Shown here: piece by piece, positions 32,681-45,955 of the stretch
Position numbering within the stretch: position 1 is the stretch's first letter
How the letters are laid out: each line of letters begins with the position of its first letter
Origin: Bactrocera neohumeralis
Taxonomy: Eukaryota; Arthropoda; Insecta; Diptera; Tephritidae
Direction of reading: 5' to 3'
Length of the DNA stretch: 64,000 nucleotides
NCBI RefSeq assembly: GCF_024586455.1
Contig: NC_065919.1
Coordinates: 17,912,017-17,976,016, forward strand
The notes under the pieces: generated by a model
The model's database searches: none
The model's input: only the letters and a program-made list of their open reading frames with translations
Told to the model about the DNA's origin: nothing
Made by a program: the position numbers and the translations under genes

Positions 32681-34059
32681 CTCATTTAATATGAATGTTC
32701 GATTGATAAATATTTACTTAGAAATTTTGTCAAATATCCAGACTTCTTAGATCTGGTTAATATTCATAATTAGTGATCTTATTTTCTCATAAATTTTAAA
32801 ATTTAAGGAGCTGGTAGAAAAGTACGCTTTTTAGTTATTAATTTCATTTTAACAAACATTTTGAAACAAAATTTCTTAAGCAGTAGTTCAACTAACCTTT
32901 AGTCCTAGGACTGGAACAATTACGTTATTCGATTACGTTTTTATAACCAAATTATGATAGTAAGGATTTTCCGTTAATAATTGATGACAAATGCTCAATA
33001 TTCCTATATTCTTGTTTTGTTCATCAATATTTTTAAAAGTTTTAGAAAATAGTAGCACAATTCACTTTCAAATTTTTATCATGTCAAGTTGAAGAATTTG
33101 CACAAAATTCCATGCCCTCGGTTTTAGGCTCGACACCAATTAAGATAACCATAGCAAAATGTTTCATGGGAATGCATTCAATTATATTGCTCTCGGCTGT
33201 GTGCGTGTAAGTGTGATTGTGTTAGTTAGTGCATATCTTTGCTCAATTATCTTGTGCGCAATTTATCTCATTTGCGGTTGAATTATTTCCGCCGTTGCCA
33301 TAAAGCTTTAATACGTCGTGTACAGTTAACCACTCAATTGTGCCTCCACCAAAGACATTTCCCTCACACTATTCACCTCTTATATGCTCCCTACTTCGTA
33401 TCTCTGTTACTCAGAACTTTCTGTTTGTATGTTATTGTTATTTCTACTTTTCTTCTACCAGTAATCAGCACATAAGCCAATTACTTGAACAGCCAATAAC
33501 AACAACGTCGTGTAATTTATGCGGCTAGACTCAGCGTTGCAGGCATGGCATGTATATACATACATATATATTTATGTGCGAGCAGATATGTGCTTGTTAA
33601 CGCCGCATTTCTACGCTAGCGTGATTAAATGAGATAGTAAAGAAAAATTTCATTTCCACAAGTAGTGAAAGTGATGAGGAGCAAGCACAAAGGCATTTGC
33701 AAATTAAGCTAGTTACGGTACGACACCCACAAGTGGGTAATGCAAATAGTTCTGCTATAAATATTGTTTAAGAAGAAGTAAGAAAACGTTATAGCCTATG
33801 CTTGAATAGACTTTTGACTAACTGCTGATCTCTTATTTCAGTGCTAGCTATAATCAGCGAAAATTTATCAGAAAATTGCAGATAACTAAATTTTCATTTA
33901 ATTATAGGCGACTTTCCAGTTTTGCTGTAAACAAAATTCTATTCCGCGTCTATTTCAGTGGTATCGGAATTGATTATATAAATATTGCTATTAAAAATCT
34001 CGACAAATTATATTAAAATTATGTTTTTTATATATTTAGTGCTTACTTTGTTGTTTCTA
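32681..34059. other. Unassigned DNA
   Basis: Unique AT-rich sequence. 33100-33600 is somewhat more complex and could be regulatory. No domain-bearing ORF was found. Confidence 0.35.
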
Positions 34060-35528
34060 AAAACCAAGTCATGACTACATGCAAAATCTTTTTCACTCGA
34101 AGCCTGGGAAGCCCGCCAACAAAGGGGAGTCCTATCGTCCGATAACTCTCTTCTTCTCAGTAGTGAAAACACTTGAGGCCTTGCTACTCCCGACCTTCAC
34201 ATACCACCTGAGCCCAGCGAACCACCAGCAAGGCTTCCAAAAGTACACAGTACCGCCACGGCGTCATAAACGCCCATAGAGTTCGTGGACTTCCGAGGTA
34301 AAAACTCAAAACTCAGAAAAATTAAACAAGTTCCGCGTAGTGGTATCCTCTCTCCGCTATTATTTAACTTCTATATCACGAAACTCCCTCACCCACCTGA
34401 GGAAGTTGCTATAATCTCGTCCACTGATGATTGCACGATATTGGCGTCGGGCAATGGAATCGATGGCATGTGTTCAAAGGTAAACGGCTATCTCTCCAAC
34501 CTTTCTCGCTTCCTCGCTGCACAGAACTTAACACCCTCCCCACCAAATCCACAGCGACGATATTTACAAACTGGACGAAGGAGTACAGATTGCAGTCAAT
34601 GCCGTCAAGATTCCGACTATCAATAATACTAAAACTTTAGGTGGGACAATCTGTGCTCCTTCACTCCTCATATGGCCGCGATTATCGCCAAAGTACATCA
34701 AGTCGCTAACCAGCAGTACATGGGGAAAGGACAAAGAAACGTTGTTGGCAACTTACAAGCCAATCGGCTATCCGGTCCTTAACTACGCCCCATCAATACG
34801 GTCGCCTGAATACAGTAAAACACAGACGAGGAAGCTCCAGACTTGTCAGAATACTGCACTCCGGACTACGACAGGATACCTCTTGATATCTCCTATTGAA
34901 CACCTGCATAGTGAGGCAAGTATGCTCGCAGTTAAGAAGCATCATGAACTCCTCTACAAACAGTTCTTGTTGGGGTACTTTCGCAGAAATCCTCCTTGCA
35001 GTCATCTGCTTGGAGCGAAACCGCCTCCGAGGAACATCAAGTGGTCATTCCTCAACTACGTCGACGATATCAGACAATACGTCAACCAGACTTCGGACGC
35101 AACTAACTTCCAACAAGCACATACCGCCTTTCACAGTAGAGCCAGCAACACCTTCACCGACTCCCTTTCAGTGAATAGCGTACTTGGAGTCAAACTACCA
35201 CCCATTGCAGACGATGAGCTCAAGTTGCCGCGAGAAACGAGAGTGACCCTTGCGCAGCTTCATTCTGGATACTGTAGAAGGTTAAACTCCTACTTAGCCA
35301 GAATAGATCCCGACATATCCAATAAATCTTGCGCAGAATGAATCACCGCATGACACTGGTCATCTCTTTGCATGCCCCACCAATCCCGCTCATATGACAC
35401 CTCTCTTTCTTTGGTCCGACCCCATCGAAACAGCACGTTTCTTGTGCCTACCTTTGGATAACGTCAAAACTTAGCTAATCCTTACCATTTTAACAGGAAT
35501 TAGGTACCCGTTAGAACAACAACAATAA
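34060..35528 (+). mobile_element. LOA/jockey-like LINE, 5'-truncated, broken ORF2
   Basis: The plus strand shows reverse transcriptase in order: SYRPITLFFSVVKTLEALLL, then SGILSPLLFNFYITKLP. The catalytic motif region follows as STDDCTILAS, where a normal element would have Tyr/Phe-Ala-Asp-Asp. The C-terminal region 34742-35339 reads KLQTCQNTALRTTTGYLL and LPRETRVTLAQLHSGYCRRL, then a frame break at the CCHC-like end. Frameshifts near 34280 and 34630 separate the pieces. The 3' end is GTTAGAACAACAACAATAA, a common tail for such LINEs. Inactive. Confidence 0.8.
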
Positions 35529-35867
35529 TCATGAATTATATGATCTGATCAAATTTGACCCGGACTGTGCGTGCAAAATGAATGTATACAAATTTTTTTC
35601 CAGATTGATACGAACTTTTTTTTTTTGAAGTCCGAGTCAAATTTGTTCACATGATATTTAAACTGATTACTTGTATATACAGTTACATAATACATATGTA
35701 CATTGATAACATACAGTCCATCACTTAATCTAGCTTTCCATCCAAAAGTTCTGTGTTAAATAAAAGTCCTCAGACACTGAAAAAATATTTTATTTTTATT
35801 ATCTGATACTAAACTAAGACGATAATTCAGATAATTGCTAGTATCAGAATATTAGATAAGCGTTCAT

Positions 35868-36302
35868 ATACAATAAACACTGCCAGTTTTGAATTTACTT
35901 CTGTGAACAAACCGTAATCGACGAAACATTCCAGCTTGAAAATATTCGTTCAAAAGTACCCGCCGGGGAAGCAAATGTGGAAGATTGGAAACCTCCACTC
36001 CGTTGGAAGGACCAAGTCGACTTTTGGAGAAGGACCTGGCTTCGCTTGGAATAACACACTGGCGCCACGTTATTTGTGTTTGCGAAAAGAAGAAACGACG
36101 CTTAAGGTTTTTTAAAACCTTGCGTTAATTTAATTCTCTAATTGTAAGTTATCTTAGATCCAAATAACTTCCTTTACTAACATCAATTATTTTTCAGTAA
36201 TTATTGCTCAGCTTTTCTGGCTAATGTACTAATTTAAGAATAAATAAGATTAGAGCAGTATAAGCTTAAGTGGTTTCTACATTTAATAAATAAATAAATA
36301 AA
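35868..36302 (+). mobile_element. 5'-truncated RTE-like LINE 3' end with target-site duplication
   Basis: The translation VEDWKPPLRWKDQVDFW at about 35970 resembles the C-terminal end of RTE-type reverse transcriptases. The element ends in a (TAAA)n tail at 36285-36302. AGATAAGCGTTCAT occurs just before (35854..35867) and just after (36303..36316), a 14-bp target-site duplication. The copy is 435 bp, so it inserted as a severely truncated 3' piece. The intact duplication implies a fairly recent insertion. Confidence 0.8.
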
Positions 36303-36316
36303 AGATAAGCGTTCAT

Positions 36317-37535
36317 TTCAAGTCCGTATCCACAAATAACACTCATCATATTATATGTTAACGGCATCACGCAGTATGTCAGCTATTAATAAATGAATAC
36401 AAATATAAATAACAATAAATAACGAACTATATTTCGTTACACTAAAAAATAATTAAACTTTTTCCCACAGACCGAATTGCATTTCACTTCAAAATTGTTC
36501 AAAAAAATTTTCCATAACTTTCAGTCAACCAAAAATGTGCAAATATTGCTATGCAACCGACAAATATGTGTTTTTAATTTTTTTCTTTAACTTAAACTTA
36601 ACATTTCATTTTGCGCTTTTGCCACTTAAAACATTCAACGTTAATTTGTGTTTGCAGAAAAAACGGCACGCATAACAATTTTCCGCATAATTTAACTCGC
36701 ACGCCGTTGCGCTGGGTCTGTGGCGCAGCCATGTGGCAATGCCAGCCAATGGCAATGTTTTAATAAGCAATAAACAAGATAGCGTGGCAAAAAGTTGGAA
36801 AACTTGCGCAAAGGTACACATTGGGATGTGTGTGAGCGTGTAAAAGTGCTGCTGCTTATGCCTGCACTCACCTATACATGTTTGCATACACGAGTATGCT
36901 GCTGTACGTGGCCACTCGCTCCACACCGGCTCGCTTTAATATGTGGTGACACAATATTTTTAATTTTTAATTGCCGCCCAGTGACACTAACACGCTCAAG
37001 TGGCCAGTGGTTTGGCGAGCGCAGCGCAGAGCGCAAGGCTCATCGAAGGCACTCTGTTACCCGATTGTGCGTGTGTGTGTGTTCACGTAATTTATTTGCC
37101 CACCGGCAAAGTGAAACTCAATAAAAAATTAAAGTTTGCGAAAATTCGCCTTTTTTGTTTTTGCTTTTCAATTAAACTTCACTTAATTCGAAATGCAATT
37201 TGAGCTGAGCATTTACATGCCAGCTTCATTCAGTTCACGTGTGCAGTTAATGTTAAGCCCAGATTTATTTTGTGTGCGTTTGATTTGGTATTTTAAGGCA
37301 ATTAAAAAAATAATAATATTAAATTTTTAATTTATAATAATTCATATTGATAAGTATTTATAGTTCGTTTGACCATAAATGTAGCTGAAAGGACTTAATC
37401 TGTTAATTTTTTTTTTAAATAATACTCGTTGACATTTTCGTAAATTCATTGCGACTTCATTTGATATTTAAAGAAAATTTTAATTAATTTTTTTTACTAT
37501 CTTAAACATTATGCAAAATTTAAAAGCGTTGTACA
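36317..37535. other. Unassigned DNA with a complex, GC-richer block
   Basis: 36600-37260 is GC-richer than its surroundings, with words such as GTGGCAATGCC. It looks like conserved non-coding DNA, possibly an enhancer, but the short open frames in it show no domain. Confidence 0.3.
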
Positions 37536-37749
37536 GGGCGTATGACTAACATTTTGGTAGCTGCGAAAATATATTAGCCTGCTTGCTGCTCACTAGTACT
37601 CTTTTAAAGTTTTTTTTAACGTAACCATTAGTGTTGCATAGATTATAAATTTCACTAAAAGTAAGAATAAATTTTCAGCCGCTTTATTCAAAGTGTTTGC
37701 GCAAGCAAATATATTTTCAAATAATATTTAATAAACCTGCTTACATATT

Positions 37750-38310
37750 TGTGAAATATTTAATATTTCGAATAAATTTCAAAATTTCTGTTACTTTTAA
37801 TAATATATGCGGATAGGCGGACATCTCCATTAACTGTGCACATTGGTGCTGGAACTTAGCCGGGATTATACCGTCTGGTCCCGGTGATTTGAAGTGCTTG
37901 AAACAGACTATCGCCCAGTATACATTACTATCTGACACTATATCCGCAGAGTTGAAGTCTGTCTCTACTCCACTGCATAGTGTATACACCAACGTGTGGT
38001 TTTCAGAGCTGCCTGTGAGTAAGTATCCATTAGCTGGCCTACAGACTTTTCACCCGGATATCGTCCAGCTGTGGTCTGACTGCTGAAGGTATTCAGTGTC
38101 ATGCACCGTTTGTGCAATTATTTTCCAAAGACGAGACGATTCAGCTGTATTCTCCATGTCATTACAAAAACATTTCCACGAATATTTTTCGCTTTCCTTA
38201 CTTCTTTCTTATATGACCTTATGAGGTTATAATAACGATTCCAATCCTCTTCTCCTTGGGATCATTTAAATGAATTAAACTGCTTCCTGCACTCTTTCTG
38301 CAGGTTTATT
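37750..38310 (-). mobile_element. R1/LOA-like LINE reverse transcriptase fragment
   Basis: The minus strand reads NVYWAIVCFKHFKSPGPDGI followed by IPA, the conserved entry block of reverse transcriptase in R1/LOA-type LINEs. Upstream linker sequence is also recognisable. The rest of the domain is absent. Confidence 0.65.
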
Positions 38311-38492
38311 AGTACGGGAGATCACCATAGTGGCCGAATTCTGCCTCTACTGCGGGTTATTGGAAAATCCACCTTTTATGCTAGTCTGTGAATTGTTTAA
38401 CGAGGATGTCAAGTTGCTCTTTGTTTTCTGGTTGAAATGGCGAAATCATAGGAATGTTTTTTTTTTAGCTCTTAATTTTTTTTTATGTTTAT

Positions 38493-38698
38493 TAAAGGAG
38501 AGGTTAGGGTTTCAAGGTAAACAAAGACTTTTTTTGCGAATTTATTTCTTAAATATGGTTTGAATAATTTTATTCGGACCTTTTGCATATTATTGAGCAC
38601 ACCTTTGACTATATTAAAATACTCAACCCATATTTAAGCAATAAATTCGCAAAAAAGTATTTTTTTACCTTGCAACTCTAACCCCTCCCTTAAGGGCA
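38493..38698. repeat. Long imperfect hairpin / fold-back element
   Basis: The left arm from about 38493 (GGAGAGGTTAGGGTTTCAAG, then TTTTTTTGCGAATTTATTTC) is the reverse complement of the right arm ending about 38698 (AATAAATTCGCAAAAAAGTA, then CTTGCAACTCTAACCCCTCC). The arms are about 75-80 bp with a roughly 50-bp loop. It is probably a fold-back MITE. Confidence 0.7.
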
Positions 38699-38975
38699 AT
38701 CTACTAAGCGTACAACTCTATTGACCGGTTTAAGTATTAAGTTTAACAAGGCATACATATAATTTATGCCTACACGGCGTATGAGTAATTTAATTTTTTC
38801 TTTTGACAATCTGTATGGGAATTTTACCAAAAATCACACCTTTATATTAGCAGATACGATGTGCTAAATAATGTTGAAAAATTTAACAAAAAAGTAATTT
38901 AAATCATTTTGCCGTTTCGTTTAGGAATTCTACCAAAAGTCATACTTTCAAGCACTTAGTGTTCCGACTTTGAAA

Positions 38976-40812
38976 AATTTTAACTGAGAAAGAATTCCTT
39001 CAGCAAAATAAAGTAATTGTTTAAGTTGTGATATGGAATTTCGTTGCTGAGCAAAAATCTCATTTCGAATGCAGCACAGAATGGCATTGTTAACGAGTAC
39101 AAAGAGAAAATTTTCATTTCAATTAATTCAAGTTATGTGATTGCCGCATTTTATGAGTTCTATTAGTACAGTACATTTCACAGAATAATTAAAAATATAA
39201 AAATACAAATAAATTTAAAAAAGAAAATATGAAAATATAAATATAAAAATAAAAATATAAAAGCAATAAAATAATATATTTATATAATGATTTAAAGATT
39301 TTATACATAACCATATAAAAACTTGGCGCAGGTGCAACATATTGGTTTTTTAACTAATGGTCTTCTTTTTTCTTGACTTAAATATTTCTAATTTTTAGCA
39401 CTATTTAATACCTTCTGCTTTACTCGTTCAACTTTGTATAGCTAAAAGTATTTAATAGCTTGTTGCTAATTACCAAAACAGTAATAAAGTCTAGTTACCT
39501 GTTCGACTAAACAATTCTATTCTTAATTGCTTTTTAACAAGCAAAAAAAGTCAGCACCTACAAGCAAAAAACTAGACGTTTTACAAAGCATATTTCGCCT
39601 TTCCTCTTTAGGGAGGAACGCCAAAAAGTATGCTATATTTGCATGTGCTGCTTTACGCTTCCACATGCGTATAGACTGCTGTCAAAGCTCGTGAGTAATT
39701 TCATTTACTGTTTCGCTCGTGTCTCATTTAAAAAACTTGCACGCACACATGGAAAAAGGAATGCAAAAGCCAACAACAAATGCATCGCATGTTATTGCGC
39801 ACTTAAAAGTCACACAATTGCTACAATTGATGTTGCGCCAACAAAGCCATGGCAGAAGACAATAAGTGAATGCTGAATGTGAAGAATTTGTAGAACTGTA
39901 AAATGCACAATCGACGCAGACATTCGGCAAAGTTAAGCAACTGCATGTGTCTAAAGCATGTGCGCGTGTTTGTATGGCTATGCGCAGCTTCTGGTCGTTG
40001 TTTTGTTCATTGTACTTTAAAAAGCTAAATGACAGCTGCGCGCAACAAAGCAACAAAAACTGGGAAACAGTTGCATCAGTAGTAGTACTGGAAGCTTTTT
40101 TCTTTTGCAAACAATAGCGACGAGTTGAAAAATGGAATGCGTAACCATATAATGGCTGGAATGTCTGCGTAGAAGGAAAAAAGTAACTACAAGCAACTAC
40201 AAATGCGAAGCTTGTGTTTCTTTTGCGAATGAAACTAAGTGACTCGCAGCATTTGTAGCTTAGAAAGAGTGCCTATGCTTTATGCGTTTACATGTACTTA
40301 TGTATTGAATGCAGGCAAATTAACTGTACATTTTTAGTTAGTTTTTTTAGTTTTACGTCACTATAATTTTTTTAAAAGAACGTCTGCAGCGCGCATATGT
40401 GGCTTTTTCAGAATATTGCAATTTTTAGAGATTTTTCATATATAATTGCATTATTTAATAGAAAAAAATTTAAATAAAGAAAAAAAAAAATAATATTTAA
40501 TTTTTGTTTGCAAAATATATTTTCCAACTACAAAAAAAATTATAATAAATTTATTTTCCAACTCAAACAATTTTTCAAAATTTTCTCTCAGCTCTAAAAT
40601 GAGCTATAAAGACATAAAAAATCCATTTCTCGAATAGTCTGCGTGGTTTAGCTAATGGCAAACGCACAATTTTGTATTTAAAAAGTATTTTTTAAACCCA
40701 GTTAAGCTGGATTTTATGCAATAAAAGTAAAAACAATTAAATTTTATTTAAAGTTTTTTTATAAATAATAAAAACAAAAACAATAATAATAAATGAAGTA
40801 GTGCGCACATCC
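38976..40812. other. Unassigned DNA
   Basis: 39190-39290 is a run of AAATATAAA-type sequence. 39590-40280 is more complex and GC-richer, possibly regulatory. No gene was recognised. Confidence 0.35.
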
Positions 40813-40975
40813 CGGGGCGTATGAGTAACTTTTATGTAAATAGATAAAAATATTAATACTAAATCAATTTAAACGCACTTCCCTGGCGTATGAGTAACTT
40901 TTATATAAATAAGATAAAATAAAATAATAATAAAAAATTAATTTATGCACTAATACCGGGCGTATGAGTAACTTT

Positions 40976-42039
40976 GACATAGAAGCATATGAAGCGCTTA
41001 CAAAAATATTTTTTTCTAGCCAATATTGGTAACAGAAAATATAATATAAATGTTCATAAATTATAAAAAAATATATAAAATAGAACAAATAATTTTAAAT
41101 ATAATCAAATTTCAGTTAATGTCTCAAAGCGATTTTTTTGCATAACTTTATAGCAGCGAAAAAATTTTTTTTCCACAATAAATTTTTGTGCGTTTCACTG
41201 CGTTTGCTGGGTTTAAGCTCAAATCAAAGATTGTTTGTCTAATTTTCCGTTAATTAAAACACAATTTTCATACGAAAAAATAAATAATGACAGCCAAATG
41301 CAACGAATATATAATTTTATATATATTTGTGATTATAAAAATGGCAATATTCAGCTATGTTTGACAGTATATTTCGAAAAATTAAAAATAGTACTAAATT
41401 AAGCGTACTTTGAAGCACATTTTTCCTGCAATTAATTTATGAGTTTTAATTACTCTAACTAATATGTTTTTTGCTTAAATTTTTGACCATTTTATAAACA
41501 GTCTTTTAGACTTACATACATCTCTACATTTAATATCATCGGATAAAAAAAAAGTTTAACAAAAAAAATATTTTCACATTTTACATTTCATTTATTTGAT
41601 GTAAACGTGCTTGTGGAATTGAAATATAGCCAATTATAAATACATATTAATTTAGTTATATATGTATATTTTACATTTAGAAAGAAATTTTTTACTCCGT
41701 CAACGCAAACATTCGGAGCGACAAGTATATGTATACAAACTAACTACAACTGCCAACTTTCAATTCTAACTGCGTGACTAAAAAAATACCACCGCTACAA
41801 AATTATCACTGCTGTTGTTGTATTAAGCTACGCTACAATTCTTCATATAAATATCTTTAATATAGTACGCAAAGTTTTTAAGCAACCTTTGAAGACTACT
41901 ATTTTTGCCTTCATAAATGTCAGAAATTTTGTTTAAACTAAGCTATAACTGAATTTCAGCTACAATTGCCGCTTATTCTTATATCTGTATATTCCGTCCC
42001 ATATTTTTTCATATAAATGTATTTCATGAATTTTAATTA
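40976..42039. other. Unassigned AT-rich DNA
   Basis: Nothing was recognised between the GCGTATGAG trio and the TATCGATA array. Confidence 0.4.
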
Positions 42040-42840
42040 GTAACCAATATTTCGATAAATATCGATATTTTTTTTTCAAATTAAAATATTTATATTTACC
42101 GATAATTTTCGACAAATTTATACTAAATACAAATTTTTAAAAACAGTTATCGATACACTTACATATATCGATATATGCACCAAATCGATATATAGACAGT
42201 TTTCTATAAACTAGTGTTTAAAAGCAGTTATCGACATACCAACATGTGTCGGCATATGTAAAAAACGGATATATCGATAGTTTTCTACAAATTTATGTTT
42301 AAAAACAGTTATTGATATATTAACTTATATCGATATAAGTAAGAAATGGATACATCTATAATATTCCAGAAAGTGTTAATTAGATATTTATTTTTATGAA
42401 CAGTTATCGATATCCCAACCTGTATCGATATATGTAAAAAATGTATGTATCGATGATTTTTTACAAATTTTTATGTACGTTGTTTGAAAACAGTTATTTC
42501 TATACCAACAAATAACTATATAAGTAACAAATCGATACAACGGTAATTCTCTACAGATTTAATATTTAAAAAGTTATCGCAATGCCGAAATATATCGATA
42601 TATTTACCAATTCACTACATCGATAATTTTCGACGAATCATTTTTAAGACCAGTTATCGATATATCAATATATATTGATATACATATGTAACTAATCGGT
42701 AAATCGAAAATTTTCTAAAAATTAGCCTGATTAAATATATAGATAAAGTTCCCAAAAAGGCAGCGTTTTACCTGAAAATATCGAGCAACCAAAAATTTTC
42801 CGCAAAATGACTTATCGATATCGATTTATCCAAACCGAAG
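42040..42840. repeat. 80-95 bp tandem array rich in TATCGATA
   Basis: The CAGTTATCGATA block recurs at about 42144, 42225, 42306, 42401, 42491, 42571 and 42651. At least nine exact TATCGATA sites are present, plus many ATCGATA or CGATA variants. TATCGATA is the DRE bound by DREF, and CGATA clusters are bound by the insulator protein BEAF-32 in flies. Whether it is bound here is inference; it may be a minisatellite that happens to carry the motif. Confidence 0.8.
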
Positions 42841-45578
42841 CTATTTTTATCCATAATTTGTGTTTTTTTTTTAATAAGTGACATTTTCTTTTCCAATTCA
42901 ACGCAATATAAATAGTACGCAGCAAATAGTAGTCTTCTTGCGCTGTTCTGTTATACATCCACCAAAAATTGATTTCGTTTGACGTAGCTGCCTTTCTTTT
43001 GTCGTAGCTGCCACGAAAACAACTCGACCTTGATATATAGACTATGCAGTGCTGTTCAACACTTCTGACCAGTTAGTATTGACAAACCAACTCTAAGACC
43101 ATATACAATAATGACTGGACAAAATGCCACATAAAAATAACAAGGCGCGCCAACACAACCAAACACAAACATAACCTAACAATCTCTTTAATAATTTATT
43201 TAACTGCAATTTACTACACCGACCAGCTGCAGTGTCACTACTAAGTATTGTATGAAAATATACAATATATTACAAGTATACCAGCAAAAATGCCAAATAT
43301 TAATTTATGTTGATTTACTACATTTATTACGTATAACGAATTTTTATTTAAAATATATTTAAATATTAAAAAATATATAATATATATTTTTTTATGTTTT
43401 TTTTACTTTTTATTGTTTTCTTTCTTTTTTTGGTATTTAAAATTTTTCCCATCACAAAAATTGTGTTAAATTTCAAATTTGCTTCGTCTCGTCGCCATTT
43501 TGTTACAACCGTTATTCAGTATTATTTATATGTTTGTTTATTATATTTTAGTTTCTCCTAAACATCACTATATCCAACCCTTAATGCTGTGTACTGTCAG
43601 ATTGGTTTTTGTGTGCAATTTTTGTTAACTCTTTTAACCAACGCAACCCGAGTCGCATTGAAATTTTTTCTGTTTACTTGCCCGAATTCCTGCATTTTGT
43701 GCATTGTACCGCAACCTTCAGATATTAAATTTAATATTTTACATTTAATATTTTTTATTGTTTTTGTTATTTTAATTTTTGTCCGCATTAAACAACTTGC
43801 ATACATTCCTAACGCCAACCAAACCTGCCCGTTCCCTACAAGTTTAGCCCCTAGTGCCAAAATGAACATGTGTAAATCGAAACTAGGCGATTTTCTTTTA
43901 AGTAGCTTACCAAACACTCTCGAATTCAACATTTTGTTTAGCAACCATCACTATACGCTCACATTATCCACCACCACCACCACCACCACAGCCAGAGGGC
44001 CACTTAGTATTATGAAATGCTACTAATACGTATATATTATATATATACTTAATATATATTTATATGCGAACATCTACTTAGTTTTAGTGGACCTATCAAC
44101 TACCACATGCATACCTACTATTTACCTGTAAAACCGTTATGTGCTTGCCAAGCATTTACTATCTATTACCCACTACATTTACATATATATTTCTTCCGTG
44201 TTTCCCTTATATTTCAATGGCATTTTGCGTAAGCAGCAAAGGAATGCAAAATTTCAAAATTGAATGTATATAATATTTACCATCATTTTTTTAACAAAAT
44301 ATAATAAACAAAATACAAAAACCAAAACAAAATAATAACAATTCTAAACGCAAAAACAAAGTATATTTAAACAAAACCAGAAATATATTATAAGCAGTGT
44401 ATAGCGTATTAAACAGAAAACAAAAACATGAAGTGAAATTTACAACAAATGTATAAAAAGCATATGTGAGCGCAGCAAAGTGTAAGTTATAATTTCTCAT
44501 ATCCTTATAGTATGTACCTAATTAACTAACTTTAAATTGAAACCAAAACAAATGCTCGTTTATTTACACTTAACCCAAAAAAAATTTCTAGTAAAATTTA
44601 TTTGCAAAAAATAACATTATTGTTGTTGTTGTTTATTAAATATAAATCCACGTTATTTGGCCAGCTCGCATTTAAACCAACTTTAACCATTTTCGTTTTC
44701 TTTCAACTTTTATGCATAAGCCTCTTCCTTTCTATTCTGTTTTTGCCATGCATAAGGCATACCTTAAGGCGTATTTGCATCAGCAGTGTGCGTGACTAAC
44801 ATAAGTTATGCTCTGTTTTTGGTGCATCTCACCTTTGCTGGTACGCGCGTGTGTGTATGTGTGTACATATGTAAATATATATACTTATGTACGTTGCAAA
44901 TAAAAATAAATTTTGCATTTTGTACGCATAGATTTGCCATAAAAACAACAACGCATAATTTTATAACAAAAGTATTGATTTAAGAAATGCATTGCAAGCG
45001 CGTGTATAACTCACATATACATGTATGTATGTATGACTGCTCTTTTCCGCTGATATTTTCCGATGCGTGTATATTACCTTGGCATGCTGTGTCTGTATGT
45101 TTGCATATATTTTGTAATAAATTTGAATGAAAACTATTTTCCAAGAATTATTTCTTTGTTCACTAATTCTGAATTATATCTATTGTTGTTTGTTATTATT
45201 TTTAACACCACAAATACTTTGTATTTAACGACTTATTGAACAGCACTCAAGTTTTCTGCCACTATTATATATTATGTACTCGTAAGAATTATATAAGTAT
45301 GCACACAATTGCAAAACAACACAAATTTCACAAAAAATAATAACAAAATTTCTCAACAGCAAAATAAAGTAAGTACACTGCTCATTTTTAAATATTCATG
45401 ACAAACATATTTTCGTATATTTATGAAGCTTTTGAAAGCTCAGCATGATTGAGCTTCAGGGTAATGATAAGTTTAAAGACAATTGGTATTTCAAACAAAG
45501 TTGATATCTTTTAAGATCATAGGCCAAACTGATATACTATATATGCATAATAATATACATATGGTATTTATATATGTG
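42841..45578. other. Unassigned DNA
   Basis: A TATAAATA word at about 42907 follows the TATCGATA array, but no convincing gene start follows. A 145-codon open frame at 43589-44026 begins at GTG, has no domain and contains a poly-Thr run from CAC repeats, so it is not called. 44820-45130 has TATGTATG-type runs. Confidence 0.35.
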
Positions 45579-45955
45579 TTAGGGTGGTAAAAAAAATCTA
45601 ATATTTTTTTGCTTGGTACTCTAAAAAAGAGGATGTTCCCCACCGCTACGAAAATCCCGCAAACTTCAACTGTTAATTTATTTTAAATGGTTAGGAAAAA
45701 ATCGTAATAGATTTGTAATGAATTTAATTAGTAAATACTTCAATGAACATGCAATTTTCTACAAAATTCACGAAAAGAAAGATTTTTTAAGTAGTTAGAT
45801 ATGAATTTTTCTGTCTGATAATAAGAAAAAAATTTAAAACTGTAAGGCGAAAGACCCTCCCGTTCGAATTAAGATATCATACTTAGGGTAAAGCTATCTA
45901 CGAAGCTATTTTATAAAGTAACAAACGAAAAAAGATTTGTTTTTACCCACCCTAA
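45579..45955. mobile_element. MITE with TTAGGGTGG ends
   Basis: The left end TTAGGGTGGTAAAAAAAATC and the right end GATTTGTTTTTACCCACCCT then AA form imperfect inverted repeats. It is 377 bp with no ORF. Confidence 0.6.

Larger units (their letters stand above)
37536..40975 (+). repeat. Second cluster of GCGTATGAG motifs (five copies)
   Basis: Copies lie at about 37536 (GGGCGTATGACTAAC), 38774 (CGGCGTATGAGTAATT), 40813, 40883 and 40957. The last three share GGCGTATGAGTAACTTT and are 70 and 74 bp apart, forming a local tandem trio with AT-rich spacers. All are on the plus strand, as in the cluster at 371-2463. Confidence 0.65.

Noticed and set aside
36606..36926. 106-codon minus-strand open frame
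   Set aside because: It overlaps a plus-strand frame of similar length and has no domain. The block is more likely non-coding conserved DNA.
43589..44026. 145-codon open frame
   Set aside because: It starts at GTG, has a poly-Thr run from CAC repeats and no recognisable domain. Hydrophobic stretches arise from T-rich DNA.
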